Under the pieces are notes generated by a model. The model was not told where the DNA came from, did not search any database, and worked only from the letters and a program-made list of their open reading frames with translations. Of a DNA stretch of 64,000 nt, positions 25,001-34,028 are shown piece by piece. Position 1 is the first letter of the stretch; every line of letters begins with the position of its first letter. The position numbers and the translations under genes are program-made. Origin of the DNA: Pseudomonas putida (GTDB lineage Bacteria; Pseudomonadota; Gammaproteobacteria; Pseudomonadales; Pseudomonadaceae); assembly GCF_016406145.1 (NCBI RefSeq), contig NZ_CP066306.1, positions 1,612,001 to 1,676,000 on the forward strand, in the 5' to 3' direction.

Positions 25001-27064
25001 CGCTGTGGGCGAGGTCAAGCGTTGGTATGCCTGATCCTGCTCATCCGCACACAGGACGTATTCATTACTGCGCACGGCTTCGCTGTGGTCGCCCCCCGCA
25101 ACAATTTCATAGATGGGGCGCCGCAGCTTGTCGAGTACAGTGCGGCGTTCAACCTGGTCTTCGTTGATGTTCTGCAGCAGTTCGCCAGAGAGCAGCGAGT
25201 GGCCTTCGCTGGTTTGCAGGCTCGTATTGTCATGGCCTACCGTGGTCAGCACAGTTTTGAAAACGTCAACCGAAGGCAAGTCATGTAAACGCTCGTCACG
25301 CATATGGCCCCATTCGAGCGTTTCGAACTGGTAGGCGTATTCGACAGCGGTCTGCAGCATTGGCGGCTGGTCGGGTTCGTCGCCGGCCGGGTTGGGGAAG
25401 CCGACGACTCGTTTTTTCAGGCGGCCATGCTGCAAGGGCTTTTCCGGCACCGGGCTTTCGCCTTCCTGCTCATAATAGTCATAGGCCGTAACTTTCAGTG
25501 TGCTGCCGCCGTTCGTCAGCGTTTCGCTTGCAAGACCGCACCAGTTTTCCTGCCTGGTTGCTTCGCTGCTGCTGGCCAGCACTTTGATCGTCTTGTAACG
25601 GTACGTGGTGACCACCGTCGGGGCGTCTCCTGGGTGCCCGGCCGCAGGCGTCACGGTTTTCGTATGCAGGTCACATACGAACTTTTCAGCGTTGCCAGGG
25701 TAGCCGTCGTCTCCGTTCCTGTACCAGCTGGAGGTTTCTACAACGCCGTTAGCTGCTGTTTGCTTCAGCACATTGCCGTAGTCGTCGTATGTGGTTGTGA
25801 CTTCTTCTTCACGCTGGCGGCTGCTATCGAGCACGCGCCAGCGCTTTTGCACCTTGACTGGAAGCTGGCAGGCGTTGATCTGTTCTTCGAAGCGCCCGGC
25901 CTTCAGGTCATACGAAATGGTTTTCTCTTCGATGTTGTTGCCGATCACCTCGGTTCTAGCGCCATTCAACCTGCTGCCGCGATACACGGCCTCACGGGTA
26001 TTCAGATGAAACTTGTTGAATTCGCGCACGGTACTGCGCACCGGTTTGTCATCGACCCAGAGCGTCTCGGTAGTTGCGTAGTCATAGTCCATCGTCTGGC
26101 GGAACAGGTTGTCCAGGCCGTCGTCGATCCAGTCCAGCCTTACGTTGCCACCCAGGAAGTTGTGACCATCGCTGGAGTAGGTGTAACGCGTATCGATCGC
26201 CGGTTGGCCATGGCCCGGGTGCTTCACGTGCCGGGTCACCCGCGGCAACGGGCCAATGCCCGAACCGATCGGAAACAGATGGCCGCCATCACCGTAGGCA
26301 ATCTCCTCGAAACCGCCTGCGGGGGTGCGGACCGTACTGATGCAGTCGACATTTCGCACGCGCTGATAGGTAAAGCGCCAGCTTGCCAGGTTCTCGGTAG
26401 GCAGTTCGATGCGGTCTACCCGGTTGTTGTTACCCAACACCATGCTGTAGGTGGCGCTGCCAGCGTCCGAGGGCAAGGTCAGCCCGACCCGGTTGCCGGT
26501 GCGACTCACGTCCAGCAGGGTGACACCCCGCATGTCGGTGATCTTGGTCAACATCGGGAAGCCGGCATGAAGGCCGTACTCCAGGTCAAGCCAGTGCCCC
26601 TGACGGCTGAAGATACGGGTCGCCACAGCCCTGGCCTGCGCGCCCGAGCCTTTCGGTTCGAGTACCTCCACCATGCCGGAACGGTGCACTACCCTCCATC
26701 GGTTCTCAGCGTCCTCGTAAAGATGGAACGTGTCGATTTTCTTTTCCGACATTGTCAATTGGTTACCGCCGACGCGGCCATCGGCTTTGAAGGTTTCGCC
26801 GTTGGCCAGTGAAATGATTCGGCGCCCACGGGCGGGGTCGAACTCGGAGGTCGGCAAGCTCCAGCCGCTGCCATAACCACGGTCGTGCGGGTTCAATGGG
26901 CTGTAGCGTAAATACAAGTCGACTTCAGGCGCCAGCAGGTCACTGCCGTTAAACGCGGAAAGCTCAAGGCGGAAGGTATAGAGCCCTGTTCGCGGGTCTA
27001 CACCATTTTGTATGTGGTTGAAAAAGTTGAATGCATTGGAACTGATGCTGGATTCGGTCGCCAT
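22088..27064 (-). CDS. RHS repeat protein with RHS core and hydrophobic C-terminal tip (RHS1)
   Basis: A 1658-residue polymorphic-toxin-type protein. It opens with SSISSNAFNFFNHIQNGVDP, the N-terminal block of Pseudomonas TccC-like RHS proteins. A long array of YD repeats follows (YDGLGREHQ, YDAFGRMIA, YNDLGRL). The RHS core comes near 1365-1412: YMLGRGVRAYNPGLRRFNSP, then LNPYSYCLNNP, then DPTGM. About 14 glycines at ~1438-1452 come next, then an Ala/Gly-rich hydrophobic stretch (~1454-1545) and a basic end (RVWRKVTITDGRFTKKQ). The YD shell normally encapsulates the tip; the tip is unfamiliar to me. The start ATG has CCGGAG seven bases upstream; a GTG 51 bases further out is less likely. No immunity gene follows. 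Confidence 0.85.
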   Translation of the reverse strand: MATESSISSNAFNFFNHIQNGVDPRTGLYTFRLELSAFNGSDLLAPEVDLYLRYSPLNPHDRGYGSGWSLPTSEFDPARGRRIISLANGETFKADGRVGGNQLTMSEKKIDTFHLYEDAENRWRVVHRSGMVEVLEPKGSGAQARAVATRIFSRQGHWLDLEYGLHAGFPMLTKITDMRGVTLLDVSRTGNRVGLTLPSDAGSATYSMVLGNNNRVDRIELPTENLASWRFTYQRVRNVDCISTVRTPAGGFEEIAYGDGGHLFPIGSGIGPLPRVTRHVKHPGHGQPAIDTRYTYSSDGHNFLGGNVRLDWIDDGLDNLFRQTMDYDYATTETLWVDDKPVRSTVREFNKFHLNTREAVYRGSRLNGARTEVIGNNIEEKTISYDLKAGRFEEQINACQLPVKVQKRWRVLDSSRQREEEVTTTYDDYGNVLKQTAANGVVETSSWYRNGDDGYPGNAEKFVCDLHTKTVTPAAGHPGDAPTVVTTYRYKTIKVLASSSEATRQENWCGLASETLTNGGSTLKVTAYDYYEQEGESPVPEKPLQHGRLKKRVVGFPNPAGDEPDQPPMLQTAVEYAYQFETLEWGHMRDERLHDLPSVDVFKTVLTTVGHDNTSLQTSEGHSLLSGELLQNINEDQVERRTVLDKLRRPIYEIVAGGDHSEAVRSNEYVLCADEQDQAYQRLTSPTAVVTETRYDGLGREHQALASHVDPETPKRLFLVKELLHDAWGREREERQYDWLNAQPFPADVQFLSQRYLYDSWEARNVVIRSDNVQEHVLFDPTEKDADNNICKTTWLQAAQQTLKSEKVRTWSNTFAKPVRIERLRLDDTVQTQQSMSYDGLGQCVAKVDERNYKTAFEYDAFGRMIASVLPDDTRVEHRYAPHTDGEWATSITAISSAGSEPPFEVGKQCYNGVGNVTSLTIGKRTEGLEYDPGQSVPKARVTGAGDTINYQYNLPLSPFPTHQSVNQSETEFVYDPVTALMKESRGANGKRVYQYNVHDQLISETLDKPGEAQRTVGYVSTFYNRLKSRTDAGGMTAEHEYDERGRLQSTREGNLQATFAYNDLGRLVTITSTDTGNGSTLTTSLGYDDHGRENLRNQRLDEMPVRTLLQSWGKDSLVDKRQWFEGRVAVLTETFTYDRRGRLSIVEYRGSQLPEDEAKRKTRKQVFRYDSIDNILICQTTFEDGSTEMARYTYKEDDRFLLDKLTLTTTGTDTSLEELTFSHDQNGNLTVDQRRRSLKYDEESRLLQIDGQSRYQYDGEGQILTSQAGSAPPRQLWFDENRLSLAIQDGICTRFSFHADIPLAQQSESPARTLLLQTDASHSVIAECEAGEVRDIRYSAYGQRHTTASLHSHLGFNGEALDEGSDWYMLGRGVRAYNPGLRRFNSPDPRSVFETGELNPYSYCLNNPIALRDPTGMTASGGGGRPRRPDEDDPNWLGRGGGGGGGGGGGGGGWMTWMWVGVAALATIAAVVTAGAALAAVGALGAAASGAVSSAAATVAAGGSVGVSGYFLAKAAGTTIAGAIMSTATAALAIAGTAAQTVAAISDNMQAEQWAMYLGLATVGLGVANGIRSVGKAAYAAFRNRSAGIAGGTLGNDFATNVNNTTSSASSGGQRPLHLRAGRVWRKVTITDGRFTKKQVNRTVDVIYPDFASSSHA
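22709..22744. repeat. hexanucleotide tandem repeat encoding the polyglycine linker of RHS1
   Basis: Six perfect GCCCCC units (GGGGGC on the coding strand) lie in frame and encode most of the Gly run between the RHS core and the tip. Copy-number change by slippage would alter linker length by two residues per unit without a frameshift. Confidence 0.9.
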
Positions 27065-27251
27065 GGGGTGCGCTCCGGAGGTTGTAGGGTACGCAATTGA
27101 TGAGTTTGGGTCCACACACTAACAAACGCCGCCGCCCCCGCCACCTGTTAAAAGTGCTAGTTCCAGCAGTGCCGGCACAGGTGTAAAAAGTCCCCATCGT
27201 GGTCGGCCAGCGAAGCAAGTGCCGATTTAAAAATACCAAGGGGATAAGCAA

Positions 27252-29105
27252 ATGGACGACGTTTGCAAAAGGCAGGATTTTCAAAAGGGCGCTTATGAAT
27301 CCGTAACGGCAACGCTGCCGCCACCCACTATTCCGCTGCTGGACGGTGACTCGCTGGACCTTGACAAACTGGGGGCTGAAGGGCTCAAGACTTATATAAA
27401 TTACCCGGGCCTGCAACTGGGCGATGAGGTATGGCCCCGTTTTTTCGGGCGTGGTGCAGCCGGTGAGATATGTGACCGGCCGCCACAGTCACAGATAGTT
27501 GGAAAATTAGAGCCTGACGGCAGTTTCCTGGTCGAGTTAGAAAATCCCCTGATTACAGGCCTGGATAAAGGCGTCGCTTTCTACTCGTATGCTAAAACCG
27601 TTAAGCCCGATGGGGTATCCACGTCGCGTTACGTGGAGGAAACCTCCACGCGGGTGTTGTTTTATGTAAACAAGCAAGTTGAGCCCGCTTTGTCTCTGCC
27701 GTTGCCTCACGTTATGGAGAGTGATGGGCTTGAAATTGATTTGTCGCGAGTGACAGAGAGTGGGCAGGTCATTACCACAAATTATCCATTCATGTCGCTG
27801 AATGACAAAGTGGTGCTTTCATGGAATGACGCAGAGGGTTTTTCAGAAACTTTCACAAAAACGCTAAAAGAGGAAGATTTGGGCAGTCCCCTGGTGTGGC
27901 TGATTGAGCAGCACTTTTTTGTGCTGGCCGGCGCCTGGTGCGAATTGGCGTATTCCATCCAGTATGACGGCGGCGGGGAAAGCCGTTCCCCTGTGCAGCG
28001 CTTCGCTATTGTGAACAGCGGGAGCGGACAATTACCCAGCCTGCCGGCCCCTGAAGTGCCTGGCCACAGTGGCGGCATGCTCGACCCAAGCCAGTATAGG
28101 CAGGGGTTGCCGGTGGAGGTGCAAGACTACGGTGCGCAGCTTGGGGATGAGTTGTTGCTGACGGCCGCCGGTAAGCACGCTAGCCGCACTACCTTTCGCA
28201 TTGATAGTTCGATACTGGACAGTGGTCGCATGCATTTTATGGTGCCAGGCGAGTGGTTGCAGGCGCATGTGGGGGAAGCAGTAAAACTGACCTGGCAATG
28301 GGCCCGGCTGGGCGCGGCTGGGGACTCCCTGCCACTGGATCTGGTGTTGCGTAAACCGTTGGATCTCAAGGTTCCATTCGTTGAACAAGCCACAGCGAAG
28401 GATCCGGGGGAGGATGAGGAAGTGGACCCGGACATGGAGCAGTTCGGCTTCATATTCCCGGACCGGCTCAGGCGGGGTGCTTATGCCCGGATACCTGTTG
28501 AATCAGACACAGGTAACGGCAAGATAACCATGCATTGGGAAGGGTTTGGCACAACGGGGAAGTACAGCACAGATCAGCCTACCGATGGCAATAACCTAAG
28601 GTTCCAAATTCCGAGTACCGCGGTGCCTGCAAACTTCGGCAGACGCGTCAAAGTGTTCTACACCGTAGAAGACGCTAATGGCGCAACACAATCCTCACCT
28701 GCGTATGGCCTTAAAGTTGAAAAAATGACGGACACTGACTTTGAGGCCGTTCAGTGTCCGGCTTATCCGCAGGGGAGTATTTCGCTATCAGAGGTTGGGG
28801 CAAGCGTCGAGTTTTATTTGAGCTCAAACAGTTGGCACTTCTTCGCGACGGGGCAAAGAGTGCGTGTTTTCGTAAGAGGCAAGGCAAAGTCTGGCGAACC
28901 GGCACTGCCGGACGAAGTGATTCGGGACGACGTGCCTGTTTCTGATGAAGAATTTTATAGCGGCGAGTTGAAGATGGACTTGGCCAAGGGGTACTTGGAA
29001 AGGCTTGAACTGAATGCGGCTTTCAACGTGTATGTGGAAGTCAGCTTCGATGAAGGGGTCACGTTCGTTCCAGGTAAATCGGCAGAGTTTAAATTAGTGC
29101 CCTGA
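27252..29105 (+). CDS. Ig-like repeat protein, first gene of the plus-strand operon (617 aa)
   Basis: A 617-residue protein without a signal peptide, preceded by AAGGGGA. It has repeated beta-rich segments with the family hallmarks (ITMHWEGFGTTG, VKLTWQWARLG, VVLSWNDAEGF). Its C-terminal ~110 residues align by eye with those of the 488-aa minus-strand protein. It lies divergent from RHS1 with a 187-base shared upstream region, and 86 bases before the 841-aa gene. I cannot name the family. A binding or scaffold role with the large proteins downstream is inferred from the operon. Confidence 0.7.
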   Translation: MDDVCKRQDFQKGAYESVTATLPPPTIPLLDGDSLDLDKLGAEGLKTYINYPGLQLGDEVWPRFFGRGAAGEICDRPPQSQIVGKLEPDGSFLVELENPLITGLDKGVAFYSYAKTVKPDGVSTSRYVEETSTRVLFYVNKQVEPALSLPLPHVMESDGLEIDLSRVTESGQVITTNYPFMSLNDKVVLSWNDAEGFSETFTKTLKEEDLGSPLVWLIEQHFFVLAGAWCELAYSIQYDGGGESRSPVQRFAIVNSGSGQLPSLPAPEVPGHSGGMLDPSQYRQGLPVEVQDYGAQLGDELLLTAAGKHASRTTFRIDSSILDSGRMHFMVPGEWLQAHVGEAVKLTWQWARLGAAGDSLPLDLVLRKPLDLKVPFVEQATAKDPGEDEEVDPDMEQFGFIFPDRLRRGAYARIPVESDTGNGKITMHWEGFGTTGKYSTDQPTDGNNLRFQIPSTAVPANFGRRVKVFYTVEDANGATQSSPAYGLKVEKMTDTDFEAVQCPAYPQGSISLSEVGASVEFYLSSNSWHFFATGQRVRVFVRGKAKSGEPALPDEVIRDDVPVSDEEFYSGELKMDLAKGYLERLELNAAFNVYVEVSFDEGVTFVPGKSAEFKLVP

Positions 29106-29191
29106 TGCCAATAGTTGCTGCGTGTGTCGGTCGCGAATAGGCGCGGCGGCGTACCGCGGCTGGTGAAAAGAAATATTACGAGGATGACGAA

Positions 29192-31717
29192 ATGGCAGAG
29201 TACAACTTTAGTGAATTATACGCGTGGCTAAAAGAACAACCGCGCGCCCTGAATTGGGGGATGATTTCCGTCATGGATCGGAAGAAGTTAAACCTTCTTC
29301 TGCTGCAGGCTTACATACAGCGCTTCAAGACCAGCGCTTACCTGCCACCGATCACCGGGAGTATTCCAAATGGCGATGACCGGCGCTTTGCGCTGAACAA
29401 GTTCACACTGGATTGGCCACGGTTGAACTTTGCGGGCATGCAGGCCAATGACTCCAAAGCGGGTTTGACGATGCAGGTCATGTCGGGCACACAGCTGGGT
29501 TTGCGCAGGGCCGGTGATGACTGGCAAGTGCGGGAAATCCTCGAAATCGGCCCCCTGCAAGGGCCCGAACTTAGCCTGGACCTGCTGCTTGCCAATGTAC
29601 CTGGCGTGGTCGGCGAAGAGGGCCGTGTGCGACTCGACTTGAAAGAAAGCTCAGACTTCAAGTTGGACGTGTCCGCCGACGCGGGTGAGCAAAGGCTGGT
29701 GGGGGATTACTTCAAGCAAAATTTCGAGAATTTGCCGGATGCACAGCGTGTATTTCCGCTTGGCCAGATCGAAGCAGGCGGCAACCCGTTGCTGCGAGCC
29801 ACATCATTTGCCCTGCGCACCCAGGCCCGCGAGCGTGACCCGGAAGATGACGAGGGGGCAGTACTCGCGCTGCTGTGCTACGAGGGAGACGAACAAGGGA
29901 ATATACCTGGGCGTGATTTTCGTTACCTGATTCCCAAAGATAAGGCGTATGACGCTACGGTGCTGTTTGAACCCTCGCGAATCATGCTAGCGCAGTTGCT
30001 TGAGTCCTTGAAGGGGATTGCAGAAGACGTCGAGTTTAGGCTGGTTCGCGACGCCAAGGGGAAGCCGACAGGGGCCACCGCTTCGGGTGGGGAAATGGTG
30101 ATACGCGAACAGACACTGGTCCATGAATTCGACACAGAGCCTAACTTTTTTGGGCGTGTCCGCCATATGATATTGAAGTTCAAAGTGTTCGATATTGTGT
30201 TGAAAATGGCCGATGCATTCGAAGTGGCGGTGAAAGACAAGACTGTTGAGGTCGCGTGGAAGGTAACAGGTGTAATGGCCGTTGAGCCATTGGATCTGGA
30301 TGATGAAACGGGGGAGATAGGGAACGCTATACGCGTGCTCAATTTTGATACTTCAGATTTTTACAAACGCACCGAGGATAGTTTTGAGTATGCGTTCAAA
30401 AGTTCGTACGAGCTTGAGGATGTTGACGGTGGGGTTTTAAAGTTCCAGGGTTTGGAGTTGCTGGAAGTCAAGGCGCCCGCGCCAGTGGTTGGGGATATCA
30501 AACCGCCTGCGGTGCCGCCGGATCTTGATCCAATGTATTCAATGATCTTGGCTTTTTTAACCTTCTATATGATGCCCATGATGTTTGCCATCGCGTTAAT
30601 GCTGGAGAGCCTCTTCAAAGCAACTGGAAGCACCGAATTCCCCAGTGTCGAGTTTATCTTGCGCAAGGCGTTTGAGAGAAACTTCCAGTTCTCCCAGTCC
30701 CTCAAGGAATTGGTCGATGAAACGATCAAGCTCTACTTCGGCAATGCCTTGGTCGGCCAGGATCAGTTCGCGCCGCGTGATATCGCGCTCTTTGGTGCTG
30801 TGAGCCCGGCAGCCACCGCCTTTGCCGTCGACCCTATGGAGCATACCTTGGCGGTGGCAAGCACACCGAAACAGTTCAATACAGTCCCGCCGCACCCCAG
30901 CAAGCTACGTTGGGCATGCGAGCCCGTGCTGGACACTGTAGCCAGCGATCAGATCGGCGATATCAACCCGGATACGGGCCTCTATACCCCGCCTCGTGGG
31001 GAGGATTTTGATGGAGCTTATGTACGGGTACGCATCCATGCAGAGCATAAGGACACCGGTTTTAAAAGTTCAGCATTGATTACCGTGGTTAAATCCCGCG
31101 TGCAGATCAATCCGCTGGTCTATGTGACCCAGGTAAAAGGGAACGTCAAGTTGCAAGCCGGCTATCTCGGCGATGCCAGCAACTTGAGATGGGCAGACCC
31201 CACTTATGGCGAATTGAGCGCAAGCGGCAAAAACGCGGTGTACCTCGCCCCGGGAGAAATGCCTCCCCTTGACCCGGCCTATCCTGATGAACTTGCCGCC
31301 TTTGCCGTCGACGAAATTGTGCTGAGCGAAGCCGGGGCAAACAGCCCGGCTTATACCGCATTGATAATCACTGAGAGCGCAATCAAACAACCGATGCAAC
31401 TTCTACGGGAAATAGACCCCGTCGAAGGCACGGTGAAGTTGACAGCCATGATCAACGGCAAGCGGCAAGATCCTGCAAAGATCCAGTGGAACGTGAAGTA
31501 CGGTTCGGGTGCTGTTAACCCCGCCACGGGTGTTTATACCCACGATAAATCCAGCAGCGATCAATTTGCCCTGATTACGGCAACGTTCGACACCCAGCTG
31601 ATTGGCATCTTCGACGGTTATGTAATCCAAACCCTGCCACCGGCGAGGCTGGAAGATGCGATGCAGGGGGTGGGTGCGTTTGAGGTGCAAAAAAATTTGC
31701 AGGGAGTGAAGTCATGA
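29192..31717 (+). CDS. large accessory protein A with TULIP/P47-like N-terminal module and Ig-like repeats (841 aa)
   Basis: An 841-residue protein lacking a signal peptide. The N-terminal ~280 residues (LNWGMISVMDRKKLNLLLL, NDSKAGLTMQVMSGTQ, GRVRLDLKESSDF, FRYLIPKD) align by eye with the 961-aa gene product and resemble the P47/OrfX TULIP proteins of clostridial toxin clusters. That link is from memory and tentative. A strongly hydrophobic segment near 450-475 (MILAFLTFYMMPMMFAIALM) could insert into a membrane. Two Ig-like repeats follow, marked by INPDTGLYTPP (near 591) and VNPATGVYTHD (near 775). The ATG is preceded by GAGG, and the stop overlaps the next ATG (ATGA). Confidence 0.6.
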   Translation: MAEYNFSELYAWLKEQPRALNWGMISVMDRKKLNLLLLQAYIQRFKTSAYLPPITGSIPNGDDRRFALNKFTLDWPRLNFAGMQANDSKAGLTMQVMSGTQLGLRRAGDDWQVREILEIGPLQGPELSLDLLLANVPGVVGEEGRVRLDLKESSDFKLDVSADAGEQRLVGDYFKQNFENLPDAQRVFPLGQIEAGGNPLLRATSFALRTQARERDPEDDEGAVLALLCYEGDEQGNIPGRDFRYLIPKDKAYDATVLFEPSRIMLAQLLESLKGIAEDVEFRLVRDAKGKPTGATASGGEMVIREQTLVHEFDTEPNFFGRVRHMILKFKVFDIVLKMADAFEVAVKDKTVEVAWKVTGVMAVEPLDLDDETGEIGNAIRVLNFDTSDFYKRTEDSFEYAFKSSYELEDVDGGVLKFQGLELLEVKAPAPVVGDIKPPAVPPDLDPMYSMILAFLTFYMMPMMFAIALMLESLFKATGSTEFPSVEFILRKAFERNFQFSQSLKELVDETIKLYFGNALVGQDQFAPRDIALFGAVSPAATAFAVDPMEHTLAVASTPKQFNTVPPHPSKLRWACEPVLDTVASDQIGDINPDTGLYTPPRGEDFDGAYVRVRIHAEHKDTGFKSSALITVVKSRVQINPLVYVTQVKGNVKLQAGYLGDASNLRWADPTYGELSASGKNAVYLAPGEMPPLDPAYPDELAAFAVDEIVLSEAGANSPAYTALIITESAIKQPMQLLREIDPVEGTVKLTAMINGKRQDPAKIQWNVKYGSGAVNPATGVYTHDKSSSDQFALITATFDTQLIGIFDGYVIQTLPPARLEDAMQGVGAFEVQKNLQGVKS

Positions 31718-33999
31718 GCCAGAACAAGCCGTTGCTACTGAGTGACTGGCTGCCCACCAACCCTGATCTGTTGAATTGGGACAGCATCACAGGCCTGTCG
31801 CTGGCGGGTGGTAATACCGCGCTAAGGCAAACCCACGCAACCCATTTGAGCCAGGGGCATGAAATAGAGGGTGTTTCGGGCCAGCTTGAAATGGGCATGA
31901 GCGATATTGTCTATCACTTTGCGGGTTATCAGTTGTCTGGGCCGCAAGTGGACATTTCACGCGTGGCCTATGAAAGCGCCAGGCTGGACATGGTCGCCAA
32001 CCTGTACGGTGGAACCCTTGTCGAAACCGAAGAAACCTACAAGGTGCGCAGCCTTTCCGAGCATGACCCGCTGCTGGGCCTTGAGCTGAGGCAACAGGTT
32101 CGCGCCGATTTCAAGAATGGCGCGTTGGTGCTGGATATTTCCAAGGGCGAAAACATGCGCCTGGCCGTGAGCGATGACGAAAGCCAGCAGGGGCAGGCGG
32201 GTGAGTGGTTGCGCGAGCAACTACCCGCAGAGGCCGAAAAACTCGATTACGTCATGGTCAAAGGTGCGCCGGGGCAGGCGGAACTTGAGTTGAAAACCGC
32301 CTACCTTGGCACGCAAGCCGATGCTCAAGGCAAAGGCGATACGTTGGTGGTATTTGCCTCTTCGCAATACGGTAGTTCAGGTAACTTCCCGAATGCGGAT
32401 GGCGATTTCCCCAGGCTCTTGCCAGAAGCCCCCCAGCCTGATGCTGCAGTACAGTTGATCAGTTCACGTCTGATGCATCGCAATGCCTTTCTGCCGGGCT
32501 TCACCCAGCTGCTTGAGGGGGGAAGCTTCAGCCATCGCATGGAAGACGGGCGACTTATCGAGGTGGTTGCCGACGCGGGCACGTTGCGGATACCGCCTAC
32601 CACTTATGAGACCGGTGAGTTCACCTTTACCGGTGAGGCCTTCCGCGTGGACGCGGCAGGTGGGTTCCAGGCCACTTTCGAACTGGACATGGCCACACAG
32701 CACTGGAACGGTGAGTGCACGGTCAAGTTCAGCTGCCTGCCTCAAGGTGGTGATGTACCGAATGAGTATATGGCAGATTTCAGGCTGTCCCTGCACCATC
32801 GCTTTTACTTGCTGGCCTCCGCCGAGGCCGGGCAGGGCTGGCTGGAAGGGCAGTTCTTCTCGCCTTGGCCTGAAGCACAAGAAGCACATGTGCTGCGTGG
32901 CCTGCCCGAGGGTGATGAGAACGCAGAACTCAGGTCGCAGGCAGAAGATTTTGCCGCTTACGCAGTGAAGCGGGCCATATTGCTGGCCATTGCACAAAAA
33001 CTCGACCCTGAGGCACCGGAGCGGTGGGTGGCTGCGCTGGCGTTCGGAGCTGCCCATACAGTACAGCCCGAGCCTGCCGACGTGGCGTTTCCGGGGGCCT
33101 TGTCGGTGCCGGGGGTGCTGGGGAGCGATGCCGGGTTTGTCATTCGTGACGATGCTGTGAACCTGCTTGCGGGCGGCTTTCATGAGTTCAACGTTGATAA
33201 CCCGGAAAACCAGACGCTGAACTGGACCGTGGAAGTCCTCCCAGGCGGGCCCTCGCACCCTGGCACCTTCGTCGATGGCAAATACCGGGCACCGCCCGCG
33301 CATACCCTAGAGCGGCGTTCGGGCCAGGTGCTAGTGATCGCCTCCAATGAGGCGGGGCAACGCAGCGTTGCCGTCGTCACGGTAGTGCGTCAGGCATTGT
33401 CGGCCAATCCGTACATTACCGTGATGCAAGCCGGCACGCAGCGGCTGCTGAGGGCTGGAGCGCTGGACGATGCGTCACTCCAGGCCAAGCCACTGAAATG
33501 GACGATGATCAATCACGACCCCGCCCGCAGCGGTGAACGGGAAGAACAGGACCAGGGGCGCCGTTGCCTTTATACGGCCAAGGCAGCCGACCCTGGCAAG
33601 TACGATACCTACTGGTTGGAATCGTTCGAGGTAGAGCTTGAAGAGACCTCTACAAAACAGAGCGTGCATGTGCTTGTCACCCAGAGAGCTCCGGGGCTGG
33701 TTGTGGCGTTGGCGGAGGAAGCAAAGGCCGATGGCAAGCTGCAATTCATCGCCTACGTGGGTGGCAGACCGGTAGATGCCAAGTGGAGGCTGGGCGTGGG
33801 CACGGGGCAAATCGACCCCGACACCGGCCTTTATGAACCTGCGCACAGTGGTGAGCAATCCCCGGGCATTCTGGTTTTTGCAACCTTCGACTCAGGTGAC
33901 TTCGGTGTGTTCGAAGGGCACCAGATCATGCCGTTGCAGGCCACCCGCTTTACCGGCTTGAGCCGCCAGATGCTGGCGCCGAAGGCTCGCTCGGTATGA
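31714..33999 (+). CDS. large accessory protein B, paralogue-like, with Ig-like repeats (761 aa)
   Basis: A 761-residue protein translationally coupled to gene A (ATGA overlap; AGGGAG seven to ten bases before the ATG). The N-terminus (LLLSDWLPTNPDLLNWDSIT) and mid-region (VLDISKGENMRLAVSDDE) follow the same plan as A and C but more distantly. The 'LIP' segment is replaced by FPRLLPEAPQ. Two Ig-like repeats carry TFVDGKYRAPP (near 518) and IDPDTGLYEPA (near 699). There is no signal peptide and no long hydrophobic segment like that in A. Function is unknown; it is likely a subunit or partner of A and C. Confidence 0.6.
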   Translation: MSQNKPLLLSDWLPTNPDLLNWDSITGLSLAGGNTALRQTHATHLSQGHEIEGVSGQLEMGMSDIVYHFAGYQLSGPQVDISRVAYESARLDMVANLYGGTLVETEETYKVRSLSEHDPLLGLELRQQVRADFKNGALVLDISKGENMRLAVSDDESQQGQAGEWLREQLPAEAEKLDYVMVKGAPGQAELELKTAYLGTQADAQGKGDTLVVFASSQYGSSGNFPNADGDFPRLLPEAPQPDAAVQLISSRLMHRNAFLPGFTQLLEGGSFSHRMEDGRLIEVVADAGTLRIPPTTYETGEFTFTGEAFRVDAAGGFQATFELDMATQHWNGECTVKFSCLPQGGDVPNEYMADFRLSLHHRFYLLASAEAGQGWLEGQFFSPWPEAQEAHVLRGLPEGDENAELRSQAEDFAAYAVKRAILLAIAQKLDPEAPERWVAALAFGAAHTVQPEPADVAFPGALSVPGVLGSDAGFVIRDDAVNLLAGGFHEFNVDNPENQTLNWTVEVLPGGPSHPGTFVDGKYRAPPAHTLERRSGQVLVIASNEAGQRSVAVVTVVRQALSANPYITVMQAGTQRLLRAGALDDASLQAKPLKWTMINHDPARSGEREEQDQGRRCLYTAKAADPGKYDTYWLESFEVELEETSTKQSVHVLVTQRAPGLVVALAEEAKADGKLQFIAYVGGRPVDAKWRLGVGTGQIDPDTGLYEPAHSGEQSPGILVFATFDSGDFGVFEGHQIMPLQATRFTGLSRQMLAPKARSV

Positions 34000-34028
34000 C
34001 CACCAGCACTAATTTTCGGGAGACTGTC

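Noticed and set aside
25304-26812. A 502-codon plus-strand open frame inside RHS1
   Set aside because: It lies wholly opposite a clear RHS coding sequence and resembles no family; a codon-bias shadow.
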